Shown here: positions 47,593 through 56,382 of the stretch, piece after piece
How positions within the stretch are numbered: the stretch's first letter is position 1
Layout of the letters: each line of letters starts with the position of its first letter
Source: Candidatus Contendibacter sp.
Lineage (GTDB): Bacteria; Pseudomonadota; Gammaproteobacteria; Competibacterales; Competibacteraceae
NCBI GenBank assembly: GCA_029624675.1
Contig: JARSSP010000005.1
Coordinates: forward strand, 1-64,000
DNA length: 64,000 nucleotides
Reading direction: 5' to 3'
The notes under the pieces: model-generated
What the model saw: the letters and a program-made list of their open reading frames with translations, nothing else
What the model was told of the DNA's origin: nothing
Database searches by the model: none
Program-made: the position numbers and the translations under genes

Positions 47593-48383
47593 TCGCCCAG
47601 ATCGAGCAAGCAAGAGAGGCGATGGGGGTGGACGAAGAGCGGCTGATGGAGTTGTTAATCGTGTTGCACGATGGCCTGCCGCGCCAGGGCCCAGGCGATG
47701 CCGCATTCACCCGACGGGCGCTGGCGCTCTGCGCGGAGTTACCGGCCGCGCCGGAGATTCTCGACATCGGCTGTGGAACCGGCGCGCAGACCTTGACGCT
47801 GGCGGCGGCCACCACCGGGCGCGTCACGGCGCTCGACCGATCCCTGGTGTTTCTTCGCTCGCTGCGCCGGGCCGCGACCGACCGGGGTTGGGCCACGCGC
47901 GTGCGGGTCTGTCAGGGCGACATGCGGGCCTTGCCGTTCCGGGAAGCCCGTTTCGATCTGATCTGGAGCGAAGGGGCGGTTTATATCATGGGCTTTGACG
48001 CGGGGTTGGCGCAGTGGCGGTCGTGGGTCAAGCCCGGAGGGTATTTGGCGGTTTCCGAATTGTCCTGGTTTCGGTCTGATCCGCCGGCGGAGTTGAAGAC
48101 TTTCTTTGATGCGGAATATCCGGCCCTGCGCGGCGTCGAGGCTAATCTGACGGCGGCGGGCGAACGGGGTTGGCAAGTGGTCGACCACTTTCCGTTGCCG
48201 TGGTCGGCCTGGCGGGCGTACTACGATCCGTTGCGGGAGCGCCTGCCGGTGTTTCGGGCAGCCCATGCGGGAGACGCGGACGCCCAAGCCGTGGCCGATT
48301 TGACGGAATCCGAAATCGCGCTGATGACCCGTTACGCGACGGATTGCGGCTACGCCTTTTATGTCCTGCGACGCCGGGATTAG
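47589..48383 (+). CDS. Class I SAM-dependent methyltransferase
   Basis: The 264-residue product has motif I EILDIGCGTGAQTLTLA (about 57-73), VTALDRSLVFLRSLR and LPFREARFDLIWSEGAVYIMG, a small-molecule methyltransferase pattern. GTG at 47589 overlaps the preceding stop (GTGA), implying coupled translation; ATG 47622 is an alternative start. The substrate is unknown. The preceding nuclease-like gene gives no clue to its role. Confidence 0.8.
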   Translation: MIAQIEQAREAMGVDEERLMELLIVLHDGLPRQGPGDAAFTRRALALCAELPAAPEILDIGCGTGAQTLTLAAATTGRVTALDRSLVFLRSLRRAATDRGWATRVRVCQGDMRALPFREARFDLIWSEGAVYIMGFDAGLAQWRSWVKPGGYLAVSELSWFRSDPPAELKTFFDAEYPALRGVEANLTAAGERGWQVVDHFPLPWSAWRAYYDPLRERLPVFRAAHAGDADAQAVADLTESEIALMTRYATDCGYAFYVLRRRD

Positions 48384-48562
48384 GGGCGCAAGTCAGAAAA
48401 CCCGTAGCAGACTAACGGGGGGTAAACTCAACGGGAGCGTCCACCTACGTGTTCTCTCCACGGTTGAGGCAGCAATGAAGATTACGCCAACATGAACCGA
48501 AGGCGGTTGTCAGGCTTCCTTACCCTCTTTTCAAGGCAACCTTGCTCGGACCGGTCAACGCT

Positions 48563-50038
48563 TTAGCGCTCGCTCGCCGATCTTGGCCACCAGGCGCGAC
48601 GGGTAAACAGCGTGGCTACCCCCAGCAGCAGGTAGCGCAAATCCCGGCCCGTGCTGCGCTGGCGGGCGTAGAAGGCGTCGCTCAGCAACCGCTCCTCGCG
48701 CGGGGCGTCCGCTGGCAGAGTTAACTGCGTCGGACCGATCAAGCCGGCTGGGGCCTGATCACCCACCTGTTCCCACTCGTCCAACCGGTCTTCCACCTGT
48801 TCGGGCGTCAGCGGCTCCACGCCGACCAGTCGCAAATCTCCGCTCACCACCGCCAGCAGGCGCGGTAAATGGCGCAGTACGGGAATCATCGTGGCCCACT
48901 CGCGGGCCACAAACACTCGCCGTCGGCGCGTGCCGAATTCGTCGAATTCCAGCCGGTTGCCACGCAACCGCGTCTCGCGCAGCGGCGCGGCGGCGTCGCC
49001 GGCCAGCGCGGCGACCAGCGCTAGCGGCCACAGCGGCAACGAGAGCGCCAGCAGCAGCGCGCCCAGCACCCGATTGAGCGGCTCGGCCAGGGTTCCGCTC
49101 AGGGTCACCTCGCGCAGATCGGCTAGCAAGAAAGTCTCGATTACCGGCAGCACCGCCCCGGTATCGACCCGGATCAGATGGTTGCCCCAGACGATGGCGT
49201 TTTGGACCTCCAGCAACTCGCCAATATAGGTATCCGACAGGATGACGCTGTCGCGCAGGATGACATGGCGGTCCACAATCACCCGGTTGGCGATAACTAC
49301 CTCACCGTAAAATTCGGCGCTGGCCTCGATCCGGCAGTTTCTGCCGACGAACGCGATGCCTTGGCGCAGGCTGCGCGGCGAAACGCGGGAGCGCAAACCC
49401 ACGGTCAATCCCAGCGCTACCTGCCGCCCCGGTACGATCAATCCCGGAAAACGACCGGCGGCGGCATCGAGGTTGGCCCGATGATAGGCGGCCAGGGAGT
49501 CCAGCCGATTCAGCGCCCCGGTGGGCAGTTCCACCACCGGCCACGCTGATCCGGGCGCGGGCGACTCGCCGGCCCAGCGCAGTGGCTCCAGTCCGCCCCG
49601 GCCACCGGCGCGGTTCAGGCACAGGCTGATCGGCGCGGCCACCGCCCGCCCTAGCACGACCGGGCCGCTGACCTCACCAGCCCGTTGCTGAAACTCGCCC
49701 AGCGCCGCGCCGCGCAGTACATCGCCCCGCAGCGCCAGCACCTCCGCTTGAATCCGGTTCTGGCAGCGCTCCACCACGGTATCCGGGTTTTCCTCGCCCT
49801 GAGTCAGCACGTAGTCCAGCCGCATTCCCCAGCGGCTGCCGTCGCCGATCACCGCTCGTACCTGGTCGGCGAACGGCGAAATGGCGATCACCGCCTCGCG
49901 CACGCCGGCGGCTACCAGCGCTTCCAGCGTGTGTTCCAGCACCGGCTTGCCCACCACCGGCAGCAACGCCACGCAGGTTCGTTCGGTCAGCGGCTCCAGT
50001 TCCCGGCCCAGCCGGTCAGCGAGAATCAGCGCTTGCAT
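48563..50038 (-). CDS. Nucleotidyltransferase-LbH-sugar transferase fusion
   Basis: The 491-residue protein appears to join three parts. Residues 1-130 resemble a sugar-nucleotide pyrophosphorylase (MQALILADRLGRELEPLTER, LLPVVGKPVLEHTLEAL), though the usual GGxGTRL loop is altered to ADRLGRELEPL, so catalysis is doubtful. Residues about 205-300 are left-handed beta-helix-like (hexapeptide) repeats (VVIANRVIVDRHVILRDSV). The C-terminal part (about 325-480) looks like a weakened bacterial sugar transferase (LNRVLGALLLALSLPLWPL; VSGDLRLVGVEPLTPEQVE). It lies three bases after the priming transferase gene on the same strand and probably modifies the same lipid-linked sugar. Confidence 0.65.
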   Translation of the reverse strand: MQALILADRLGRELEPLTERTCVALLPVVGKPVLEHTLEALVAAGVREAVIAISPFADQVRAVIGDGSRWGMRLDYVLTQGEENPDTVVERCQNRIQAEVLALRGDVLRGAALGEFQQRAGEVSGPVVLGRAVAAPISLCLNRAGGRGGLEPLRWAGESPAPGSAWPVVELPTGALNRLDSLAAYHRANLDAAAGRFPGLIVPGRQVALGLTVGLRSRVSPRSLRQGIAFVGRNCRIEASAEFYGEVVIANRVIVDRHVILRDSVILSDTYIGELLEVQNAIVWGNHLIRVDTGAVLPVIETFLLADLREVTLSGTLAEPLNRVLGALLLALSLPLWPLALVAALAGDAAAPLRETRLRGNRLEFDEFGTRRRRVFVAREWATMIPVLRHLPRLLAVVSGDLRLVGVEPLTPEQVEDRLDEWEQVGDQAPAGLIGPTQLTLPADAPREERLLSDAFYARQRSTGRDLRYLLLGVATLFTRRAWWPRSASER

Positions 50039-50041
50039 GGT

Positions 50042-50791
50042 CTAGTAGGCTCCCCGCCCCAGCAGCACCGCCGGCACGGTCTTGAGCAGAATCAGGATGT
50101 CGTTGCCGAACGAAGACGATTCGATGTACTGCACGTCGAGCTTGACCTGTTCGGGGAAGGGAATGTCGGAACGGCCGGAGACCTGCCAGATACAGGTGAT
50201 GCCAGGAATGACTTCCAGCCGCCGCCGGTCGGCCAGCGAATACTGGTTCACTTCGCTGGGCAGCGCCGGGCGCGGCCCGACCAGCGACATGTCGCCCACC
50301 AGCACATTCCATAATTGCGGCAGTTCGTCGATCGACGCCTTGCGGATGAAGCGACCCACCTTGGTGATGCGCGGGTCGCGTTTCATTTTGAAAATCACGC
50401 CACCGCCCGATTCGTTGTCGACCAGCAGCGCCGCCTTGCGCGCCTCGGCATCCACGTACATCGAGCGAAATTTCCACATGGTAAACAGCGTGCCCCAGCG
50501 CCCCACCCGGACTTGCTTGAAGAAGATGGGTCCAGGCGACTCCAGCCGGATCAGGAGCATGATGGTCAGGAACAGCGGCGCCAGCAACACCAGCAGGATG
50601 GACGAGGCCACGATGTCGAGCAGGCGTTTGAACACATAAGTGGCGCCCACCACTGCCTTCCACGTTAGCCGTTTGCCCTGAAAGGCCAGCCGCCGCCAGA
50701 ACCCATCCGGCCGTACCCGACCATAACGGCGCAGCAGGGCCTCGCGCAGGGCCTCGTCCGGTTCAATCAACCGATCCGAATAGTCACGCAT
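50042..50791 (-). CDS. WcaJ/EpsL-type polyprenyl-phosphate sugar phosphotransferase
   Basis: The protein (249 aa) starts exopolysaccharide repeat units by linking a sugar phosphate to undecaprenyl phosphate. It has the family pattern: KRLLDIVASSILLVLLAPLFL (membrane hairpin), ESPGPIFFKQVRVGR, TMWKFRSMYVDAE, KVGRFIRKASIDELPQLWNV and GDMSLVGPRPALPSEV. Only the C-terminal catalytic half of WcaJ-type enzymes is present, as in the smaller WbaP/PglC-like members. Start ATG 50791. An IS66 insertion begins about 50 bases upstream and may have separated it from its promoter. Confidence 0.9.
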   Translation of the reverse strand: MRDYSDRLIEPDEALREALLRRYGRVRPDGFWRRLAFQGKRLTWKAVVGATYVFKRLLDIVASSILLVLLAPLFLTIMLLIRLESPGPIFFKQVRVGRWGTLFTMWKFRSMYVDAEARKAALLVDNESGGGVIFKMKRDPRITKVGRFIRKASIDELPQLWNVLVGDMSLVGPRPALPSEVNQYSLADRRRLEVIPGITCIWQVSGRSDIPFPEQVKLDVQYIESSSFGNDILILLKTVPAVLLGRGAY

Positions 50792-50839
50792 GAGCTTTTG
50801 TCTCGTGGCGGGCCTGCTTCCAGACCCGATGAAAAAATC

Positions 50840-52311
50840 GTAACTACCTACCCTCAAACGCCAGCCTGAGGGTATCGAAGGGGTTAATGCCGTTCAGCTT
50901 GTTGGTTTCCCAAATCGAACGCAGGATGCAGAAGGCGGTGGAACCGCCCAGGGCGCGGAACCCCCCGATCACCTTCAATTTGACTTTGATCGGCCGCACC
51001 AACCGTTCCGCGCGATTGTTGTCGAACGGGACCCGCCAATCGGTGAGGAAGCGGGTCACCTCGGTTTTGTAATCCCGCAGGCGCACCAGCAGATTGGTGG
51101 CCGGATGCGGCTTGACCCGGCGTTTACTGCCCGGCTCGGGCAGTCGTATCGGACAGGCTCCCAAGCCGTTGCGCACTTGCTGGTCATAGCGGGCCAGCCA
51201 CTCCGCGACATACGCCGGCTCCAGGGCCGCCTGGCCGGCGGCGCGGGCGGCGAGCACCGCCTCATGGCCTTCCACCAGCAGGTGCCGCAGGGCGTAGGGC
51301 CAGAAATGCCCGGTCAACTCCTCACAATACCGCAACTCCCGCAGGTGATGAGCGTTGCAGAAGGCATGGGTGCACTGGGTATAGGCCCCGTAGGGTTTCC
51401 AGTGGTCATGCACCGCCGTGCCGGCGAACCGGGGCAGAATCCCGGCGGCATCCATCGCCTCCTCCCCCCGCTTGGCATGGACGGTGTAATGCACGACGGT
51501 GGCGGTCGCCGCCACCTGCAGCCCGTTGAGCTGGCCGCTCACCCGCAGCCCGCTTTCGTCAAAGTTCGCCACCTCGGCCGCCCGGATGGCTTCCCGACCG
51601 GCCGCGTGGTCGTCGGCCAACCGCTGCCCGGCCTCGATCATCCAGTTTTGTACCGCCCCATCGGACGGTCGAACCCCATATTGATCGGCGATCAGGTCGC
51701 AGGCCCGGTCGAGGGCCACGAAATGCCCGTTCACCCGCCCGACCGCATACGCCTTCAGCCGCGGGCCAAAACTGACATTCGGGGTCACCCCCGCCGGAAA
51801 CCTCCCCCCGTGGTCCCGCCCGCAGCCCGGACAGGTCACCCACATCTGGCGGAATTCCGTGACCACCGCCTTCGGTTCCGGTAGCTCGATTCGCTGCCGG
51901 CGCTCCCCAACACGGGCCGGTAGCTCAGCCAACCCAGCCCACTCGGTGCCGCACGCACAAATCCCCATCGGCCGCAACTCCCGGATTTCGTCAGGCGTAT
52001 CCACCATTACCCGGGTCGCCCCATGATGGCCCGGCTGACCACCCAGCGGCTTCTCACCCGCGCGTCGGGGCATCGCCGGTCCCTTCTTCAGCCCGTCCGA
52101 GGACGGCGGCTGGCTGGAATTGCGGCTGGTTTTCTGAATCCGGCTTTCCAGTTCCCTTAACCGCTGCTCATGCCGTCCCAGGACGTCGAATAGCGCCAGA
52201 ATCAGCGCATCCTTCTCAGAATGGCTCATCCGGTTCAGTTCGGCTTGGGTGGGGCAGGTCAACTCAGGCATGGGGGTAGATTAGCTAATTTCGGTAGGGG
52301 TAGGTAGTTAC
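50840..52311 (-). mobile_element. IS66-family insertion sequence
   Basis: Terminal inverted repeats GTAACTACCTACCC at 50840 and, on the minus strand, at 52311 bound one long transposase gene. No accessory tnpA/tnpB genes are present, as in the ISBst12-like branch. The 8-base flanks do not match each other, so a target duplication is not evident; this may reflect rearrangement with the neighbouring IS630 sequence. Confidence 0.8.
50844..52271 (-). CDS. tnpC: IS66-family transposase
   Basis: The 475-residue product carries IS66 features: an N-terminal leucine-zipper-like stretch (RHEQRLRELESRIQ), the SRNSSQPPSSDG motif, a zinc-finger region (CPGCGRDHGG) and the DDE core with FDESGLRV, VHDHWKPYG and NNRAERLVRPIKVK. 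The coding frame looks intact. Its neighbours are polysaccharide genes on both sides, so it is an insertion within the exopolysaccharide locus. Confidence 0.9.
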   Translation of the reverse strand: MPELTCPTQAELNRMSHSEKDALILALFDVLGRHEQRLRELESRIQKTSRNSSQPPSSDGLKKGPAMPRRAGEKPLGGQPGHHGATRVMVDTPDEIRELRPMGICACGTEWAGLAELPARVGERRQRIELPEPKAVVTEFRQMWVTCPGCGRDHGGRFPAGVTPNVSFGPRLKAYAVGRVNGHFVALDRACDLIADQYGVRPSDGAVQNWMIEAGQRLADDHAAGREAIRAAEVANFDESGLRVSGQLNGLQVAATATVVHYTVHAKRGEEAMDAAGILPRFAGTAVHDHWKPYGAYTQCTHAFCNAHHLRELRYCEELTGHFWPYALRHLLVEGHEAVLAARAAGQAALEPAYVAEWLARYDQQVRNGLGACPIRLPEPGSKRRVKPHPATNLLVRLRDYKTEVTRFLTDWRVPFDNNRAERLVRPIKVKLKVIGGFRALGGSTAFCILRSIWETNKLNGINPFDTLRLAFEGR

Positions 52312-52371
52312 GTCTAATGTTTTGAGAAATTTCATAGCAAGCCAACTGAGCCTGGCGGCGGGAGTATTCTC

Positions 52372-53424
52372 ATGAACGCGGAATGGTTGTCGGATTTTCG
52401 TAAAATCCCCGATGAGGTCATGAACTACCTCCGCCGCCTTGCCGTTCGGGCGGTGGAGGACCAACATCAGAGCCCGGAGTTGATTGCCAGGATTTTCGGC
52501 ATCAGCCGCAGTTGCATTTATGACTGGTTGCGTTGATATCATCGCGGCGGCGAAGCGGAATTGGATACCCGCTCGGCCCCGGGGGCGGCCCCGGTGCTCA
52601 CTCCCGCGATGGATCGGTGGTTGCAAGACACCATTCTGAATTCGACGCCAGTCGATCATGACTATGATACCGAGTTGTGGACGCTGAAGATTCTGGTGGA
52701 ATTGCTCCAGCGGCGGTTTGGGGTGTGGGTGGCGGATTCGACGGTGGCGTTGCACCTGCACCGGTTGGACTTGAGCTGCCAACGGCCGTGCTATCGCGCG
52801 GCGGAACAGGACCCCGAGGCGGTGGCCCATTTTCTGCTGTACCAGTTCCCGAAAATCCAACGGTTGGCCGAGAAGATCGGGGCGGACCTCGGCTTTGAGG
52901 ACGAGACCGGCGTTGGCGTGATGACCCGGGCGGGGCGCACCTGGGGTGCGGTGGGCCACCCGCCGGTGGTACCCGCGACCGACCGGCGCGGCGGGTATAA
53001 CAGCTTGTCCGTCATCACGGCCACCGGTGCACTGCGCTACACGGTAACCGAGCCGTCGATTGATGGGGAGCGGTATGTGGCGTTTCTCCAGCAGCTGCTG
53101 CGGGGGCGCACCCGACCCCTGATTCTGATCGCGGATCAAGCGTCGTTTCATCGGTCGGCTCCCGTGCGCCAGTTCGTCCTGGCCCATCGGACCCAACTGC
53201 GGATGTTTTTCTTTCCGACCCATTCCCCGGAACTGAATCCCGACGAGCAAGTCTGGAACGAGATCAAGCATCGCCAAGTAGGAAAACAACCCATCAAAAA
53301 CAAACCCGACTTGAGGAAAAGATTGTACTCGGCATTGAAGTCCCTCCAACAAAAGGCGGATAAAATCCGATCATTTTTTCAGCTTCCCGATACCGAATAT
53401 GCCGCAATCCCAGACTCAGCCTGA
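52372..53424 (+). pseudogene. IS630-family transposase with in-frame stop
   Basis: The reading frame opens at ATG 52372 with a helix-turn-helix (IARIFGISRSCIYDWLR), meets TGA at 52534-52536 and then continues in the same frame with YHRGGEAELDTRSAPG and the full catalytic core: FEDETGVGV, LILIADQASFHRS and PELNPDEQVWNEIK. A single CGA-to-TGA change would explain the stop. It differs clearly from the IS630 element at 2021. I cannot define its terminal repeats; its left end abuts the IS66 element. The catalytic part alone might be expressed from the TTG at 52561, but that would lack the DNA-binding domain. Confidence 0.8.
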
Positions 53425-53542
53425 TACTCTTATGTATAGATATTAATTGGGTAGACTATATTTACTTCCTGGAATGGATTCAGCCACGCGTGGTCCGCCT
53501 TAATCCAACCCTTCATTTCTAAACTATTGAGTGTCATTGAAC

Positions 53543-54964
53543 ATGATCGTTCCCATCATCCTGTCCGGCGGCAGTGGCACCCGGCTGTGGCCGCTGTCTC
53601 GCGAAACCTATCCCAAGCAGTTCCTTCCACTGGTTGATCAGCACACCATGCTACAGAACACCGCGTTGCGCGTCGCTGGCCTAGACGGTGTGGCCGCGCC
53701 GCTGGTGGTTTGCAATACGGGACACCGCTTCATGGTCGCGGAGCAGTTGCGAGCGATCAGTATCCAGCCGGCGGCTGTGATGCTGGAGCCGGTTGGACGC
53801 AACACCGCGCCGGCGGTGGCCATCGCTGCCCTGCGCGCCCAGAGCGCGAATGCCGGAATTGATCCGATCTTGCTGGTGTTACCCGCCGACCATGTGATCG
53901 CCGATGTAGCGGGCTTTCGCACCGCCATCCATCAAGTCGCGCCTCAAGCCGAAGCCGGCCGGCTTATTACCTTCGGTATCGTACCCACCGCGCCGGAAAC
54001 CGGCTACGGTTACATCAAGGCGGGTCCACCGTTGGACGACACCGGCGTGCGCAGGGTGGATCGCTTTGTCGAGAAGCCTAACCTCGACACCGCCCAGGAG
54101 TATCTGGACTCAGGCCACTACTACTGGAACAGCGGCATGTTCATGTTCCGCGCCTCGGCGTTCCTGGCGGAATTGGAACGGTTCGCCCCGGCGATGCTGG
54201 TGGCCTGCCAGCAGGCACTGGCCGCTGGCCACGCCGAACGGGATTTTCTGTGGCTGGATCGCGAAGCCTTCACCAACTGCCCCAAGGATTCCATCGACTA
54301 CGCGGTGATGGAGAAGACCGACCAGGCGGTGGTCAAGCCGCTAGCGGTGGGCTGGAATGATGTGGGGTCCTGGGCGGCGCTGTGGGACGTGGGCACCCAC
54401 GACGCGGACGGCAACATCCAGCGGGGCGACGTGATCAGCGTGGACACGCGCGATTCCTATATCGACGCCGGGTCGAGACTGGTCGCCACGGTAGGCGTCG
54501 AGCATCTGGTGGTGATCGAAACCGCCGATGCTGTACTGGTCGCCACCAAGGATCGGGTGCAAGATGTCAAAGAGATCGTCAACCGGCTAAATGCCAGCCA
54601 GCGTCCGGAAGTCCGTATCCATCGCAAGGTCTACCGGCCGTGGGGCTTCTACGACTCGATTGACCTGGACCGCCGCTTCCAGGCCAAACGGATCATGGTC
54701 AAGCCGGGCGCCAGCATTTCCCTGCAGATGCACCATCATCGCGCCGAACACTGGGTGGTGGTCAGCGGCACCGCCCGCGTGACCCGTGGCGACGAGGTGT
54801 TCCTGTTGACCGAGAATCAGTCCACCTACATCCCGGTCGGAGTCCATCATCGGTTGGAAAACCCCGGTAAGATTCCGCTAGAGATCGTTGAGGTGCAGTC
54901 GGGTAGCTATTTGGGCGAGGACGACATCGTCCGCTACGACGATATCTACGGGCGGGATGGGTGA
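53543..54964 (+). CDS. manC: Mannose-1-phosphate guanylyltransferase/mannose-6-phosphate isomerase
   Basis: This bifunctional enzyme supplies GDP-mannose. The N-terminal pyrophosphorylase has LSGGSGTRLWPLSRETYPKQ and PVGRNTAPAVAIAAL, VEKPNLDTA and NSGMFMFRA. The C-terminal cupin isomerase has ISLQMHHHRAEHWVVVSGTA and VGVHHRLENPG. I start at ATG 53543; GTG 53531 is possible. It lies 30 bases before the phosphomannomutase gene, which together provide the path mannose-6-P to GDP-mannose for exopolysaccharide. Confidence 0.95.
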   Translation: MIVPIILSGGSGTRLWPLSRETYPKQFLPLVDQHTMLQNTALRVAGLDGVAAPLVVCNTGHRFMVAEQLRAISIQPAAVMLEPVGRNTAPAVAIAALRAQSANAGIDPILLVLPADHVIADVAGFRTAIHQVAPQAEAGRLITFGIVPTAPETGYGYIKAGPPLDDTGVRRVDRFVEKPNLDTAQEYLDSGHYYWNSGMFMFRASAFLAELERFAPAMLVACQQALAAGHAERDFLWLDREAFTNCPKDSIDYAVMEKTDQAVVKPLAVGWNDVGSWAALWDVGTHDADGNIQRGDVISVDTRDSYIDAGSRLVATVGVEHLVVIETADAVLVATKDRVQDVKEIVNRLNASQRPEVRIHRKVYRPWGFYDSIDLDRRFQAKRIMVKPGASISLQMHHHRAEHWVVVSGTARVTRGDEVFLLTENQSTYIPVGVHHRLENPGKIPLEIVEVQSGSYLGEDDIVRYDDIYGRDG

Positions 54965-54994
54965 GGTGTCAGCGGTTGGAGGCCAGGAGGACAA

Positions 54995-56350
54995 ATGAGT
55001 GGTGCATTGAACTGTTTTAAAGCCTACGACATTCGCGGGCGCATTCCCGACGAGTTGAACGAGGAACTGGCCTATCACATCGGCCGGGCTTATGCCGTCG
55101 TCGTGCAACCCCAACGGGTGGCGGTCGGCCATGATGTGCGCCTGAGCAGTCCAGCGCTCGCCACGGCTCTGGCCAACGGGCTACTCGACGGTGGCGCGGA
55201 CGTGCTGGACATCGGGTTGTGCGGCACCGAGGAAATTTATTTTGCCACCTTCCATCATCGGCTCGATGGCGGGATCATGGTCACGGCCAGCCACAACCCG
55301 ATGGATTACAACGGCATGAAGCTGGTACGGGAACAGGCCCGGCCGATCAGCGGCGACAGCGGTCTGTTCGCCATCCGCGATCTGGTGGCCGACGCCGAGA
55401 ACCTGACGATGGCCAACCGTCGCGGCAGGTTGGACTATCGGCCGGACAAGAGCGCCTACATCGCGCATCTGTTGAGCTCTATCGACGCCGGCGCCCTGCG
55501 ACCGCTGAAGATCGTCGTCAATGCCGGCAACGGCGGCGCGGGACCGATCATCGACGCGCTGGAACCGCATCTGCCCTTGCGGTTCATCAAGATTCATCAC
55601 GAACCGGACGGGACTTTCCCCCACGGCATCCCCAACCCCCTCCTGCCGGAATGCCGCGACGCCACCGCCCAGGCGGTGCGCGAACACAACGCCGATCTGG
55701 GATTGGCCTGGGATGGCGATTGCGACCGCTGTTTCTTTTTTGACGCAGGCGGCCGTTTCATCGAGGGCTACTACCTGGTCGGCCTGCTGGCGGAAACCCT
55801 GCTGGCCCGGCAGGCGGGCGCCAAGATCATTCACGACCCCCGGCTGACCTGGAACACCATCGATCAGGTACGGGCGGCGGGGGGCATTCCGGTGCAAAGC
55901 AAAACTGGCCACGCCTTCATCAAGGAACGGATGCGGCTGGAAAACGCGCTCTACGGCGGCGAAATGAGCGCCCACCACTATTTCCGCGATTTTGCCTATT
56001 GTGACAGCGGCATGATCCCGTGGTTGCTGGTCGCTGATCTGCTCAGTCGCACTGGCCAAACGCTAGCGGCGCTGGTGGATGCGCGGATGCGGGCGTTTCC
56101 GTGCAGCGGCGAGATCAACTTCCGGGTCGCCGACGCGCCGGCCAAAATCCGGGAGATTGTCGCCGCCTACGTGGACCGCCAGCCGGCGCTGGACGAAACC
56201 GACGGCATCAGCCTTGAATTCACCGACTGGCGGTTCAATCTACGCTGTTCCAACACCGAACCGCTGCTGCGGCTCAACGTCGAAACGCGCGGCGACCTGG
56301 ACTTGCTGGAACGCCGCACAAATGAATTACGGACGCTGATTGGCGGCTGA
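54995..56350 (+). CDS. manB: Phosphomannomutase/phosphoglucomutase
   Basis: The 451-residue enzyme interconverts hexose-6- and hexose-1-phosphate. The phosphoserine loop is [14 protein letters not shown], the metal site [15 protein letters not shown], the sugar loop [19 protein letters not shown] and the phosphate loop [14 protein letters not shown]. It opens with [15 protein letters not shown], as in AlgC/ManB. A strong AGGAGG ribosome site at 54985-54990 precedes the ATG. It works with manC next to it. Confidence 0.94.
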   Translation: MSGALNCFKAYDIRGRIPDELNEELAYHIGRAYAVVVQPQRVAVGHDVRLSSPALATALANGLLDGGADVLDIGLCGTEEIYFATFHHRLDGGIMVTASHNPMDYNGMKLVREQARPISGDSGLFAIRDLVADAENLTMANRRGRLDYRPDKSAYIAHLLSSIDAGALRPLKIVVNAGNGGAGPIIDALEPHLPLRFIKIHHEPDGTFPHGIPNPLLPECRDATAQAVREHNADLGLAWDGDCDRCFFFDAGGRFIEGYYLVGLLAETLLARQAGAKIIHDPRLTWNTIDQVRAAGGIPVQSKTGHAFIKERMRLENALYGGEMSAHHYFRDFAYCDSGMIPWLLVADLLSRTGQTLAALVDARMRAFPCSGEINFRVADAPAKIREIVAAYVDRQPALDETDGISLEFTDWRFNLRCSNTEPLLRLNVETRGDLDLLERRTNELRTLIGG

Positions 56351-56382
56351 AGCTGAAAACGGAGGAGATCCATAAGGAACCA

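Noticed and set aside
46036..48383. Restriction-modification pair formed by the PD-(D/E)XK protein and the methyltransferase
   Set aside because: The methyltransferase lacks a DNA-methylase catalytic motif such as NPPY or a PC dipeptide and looks like a small-molecule enzyme.
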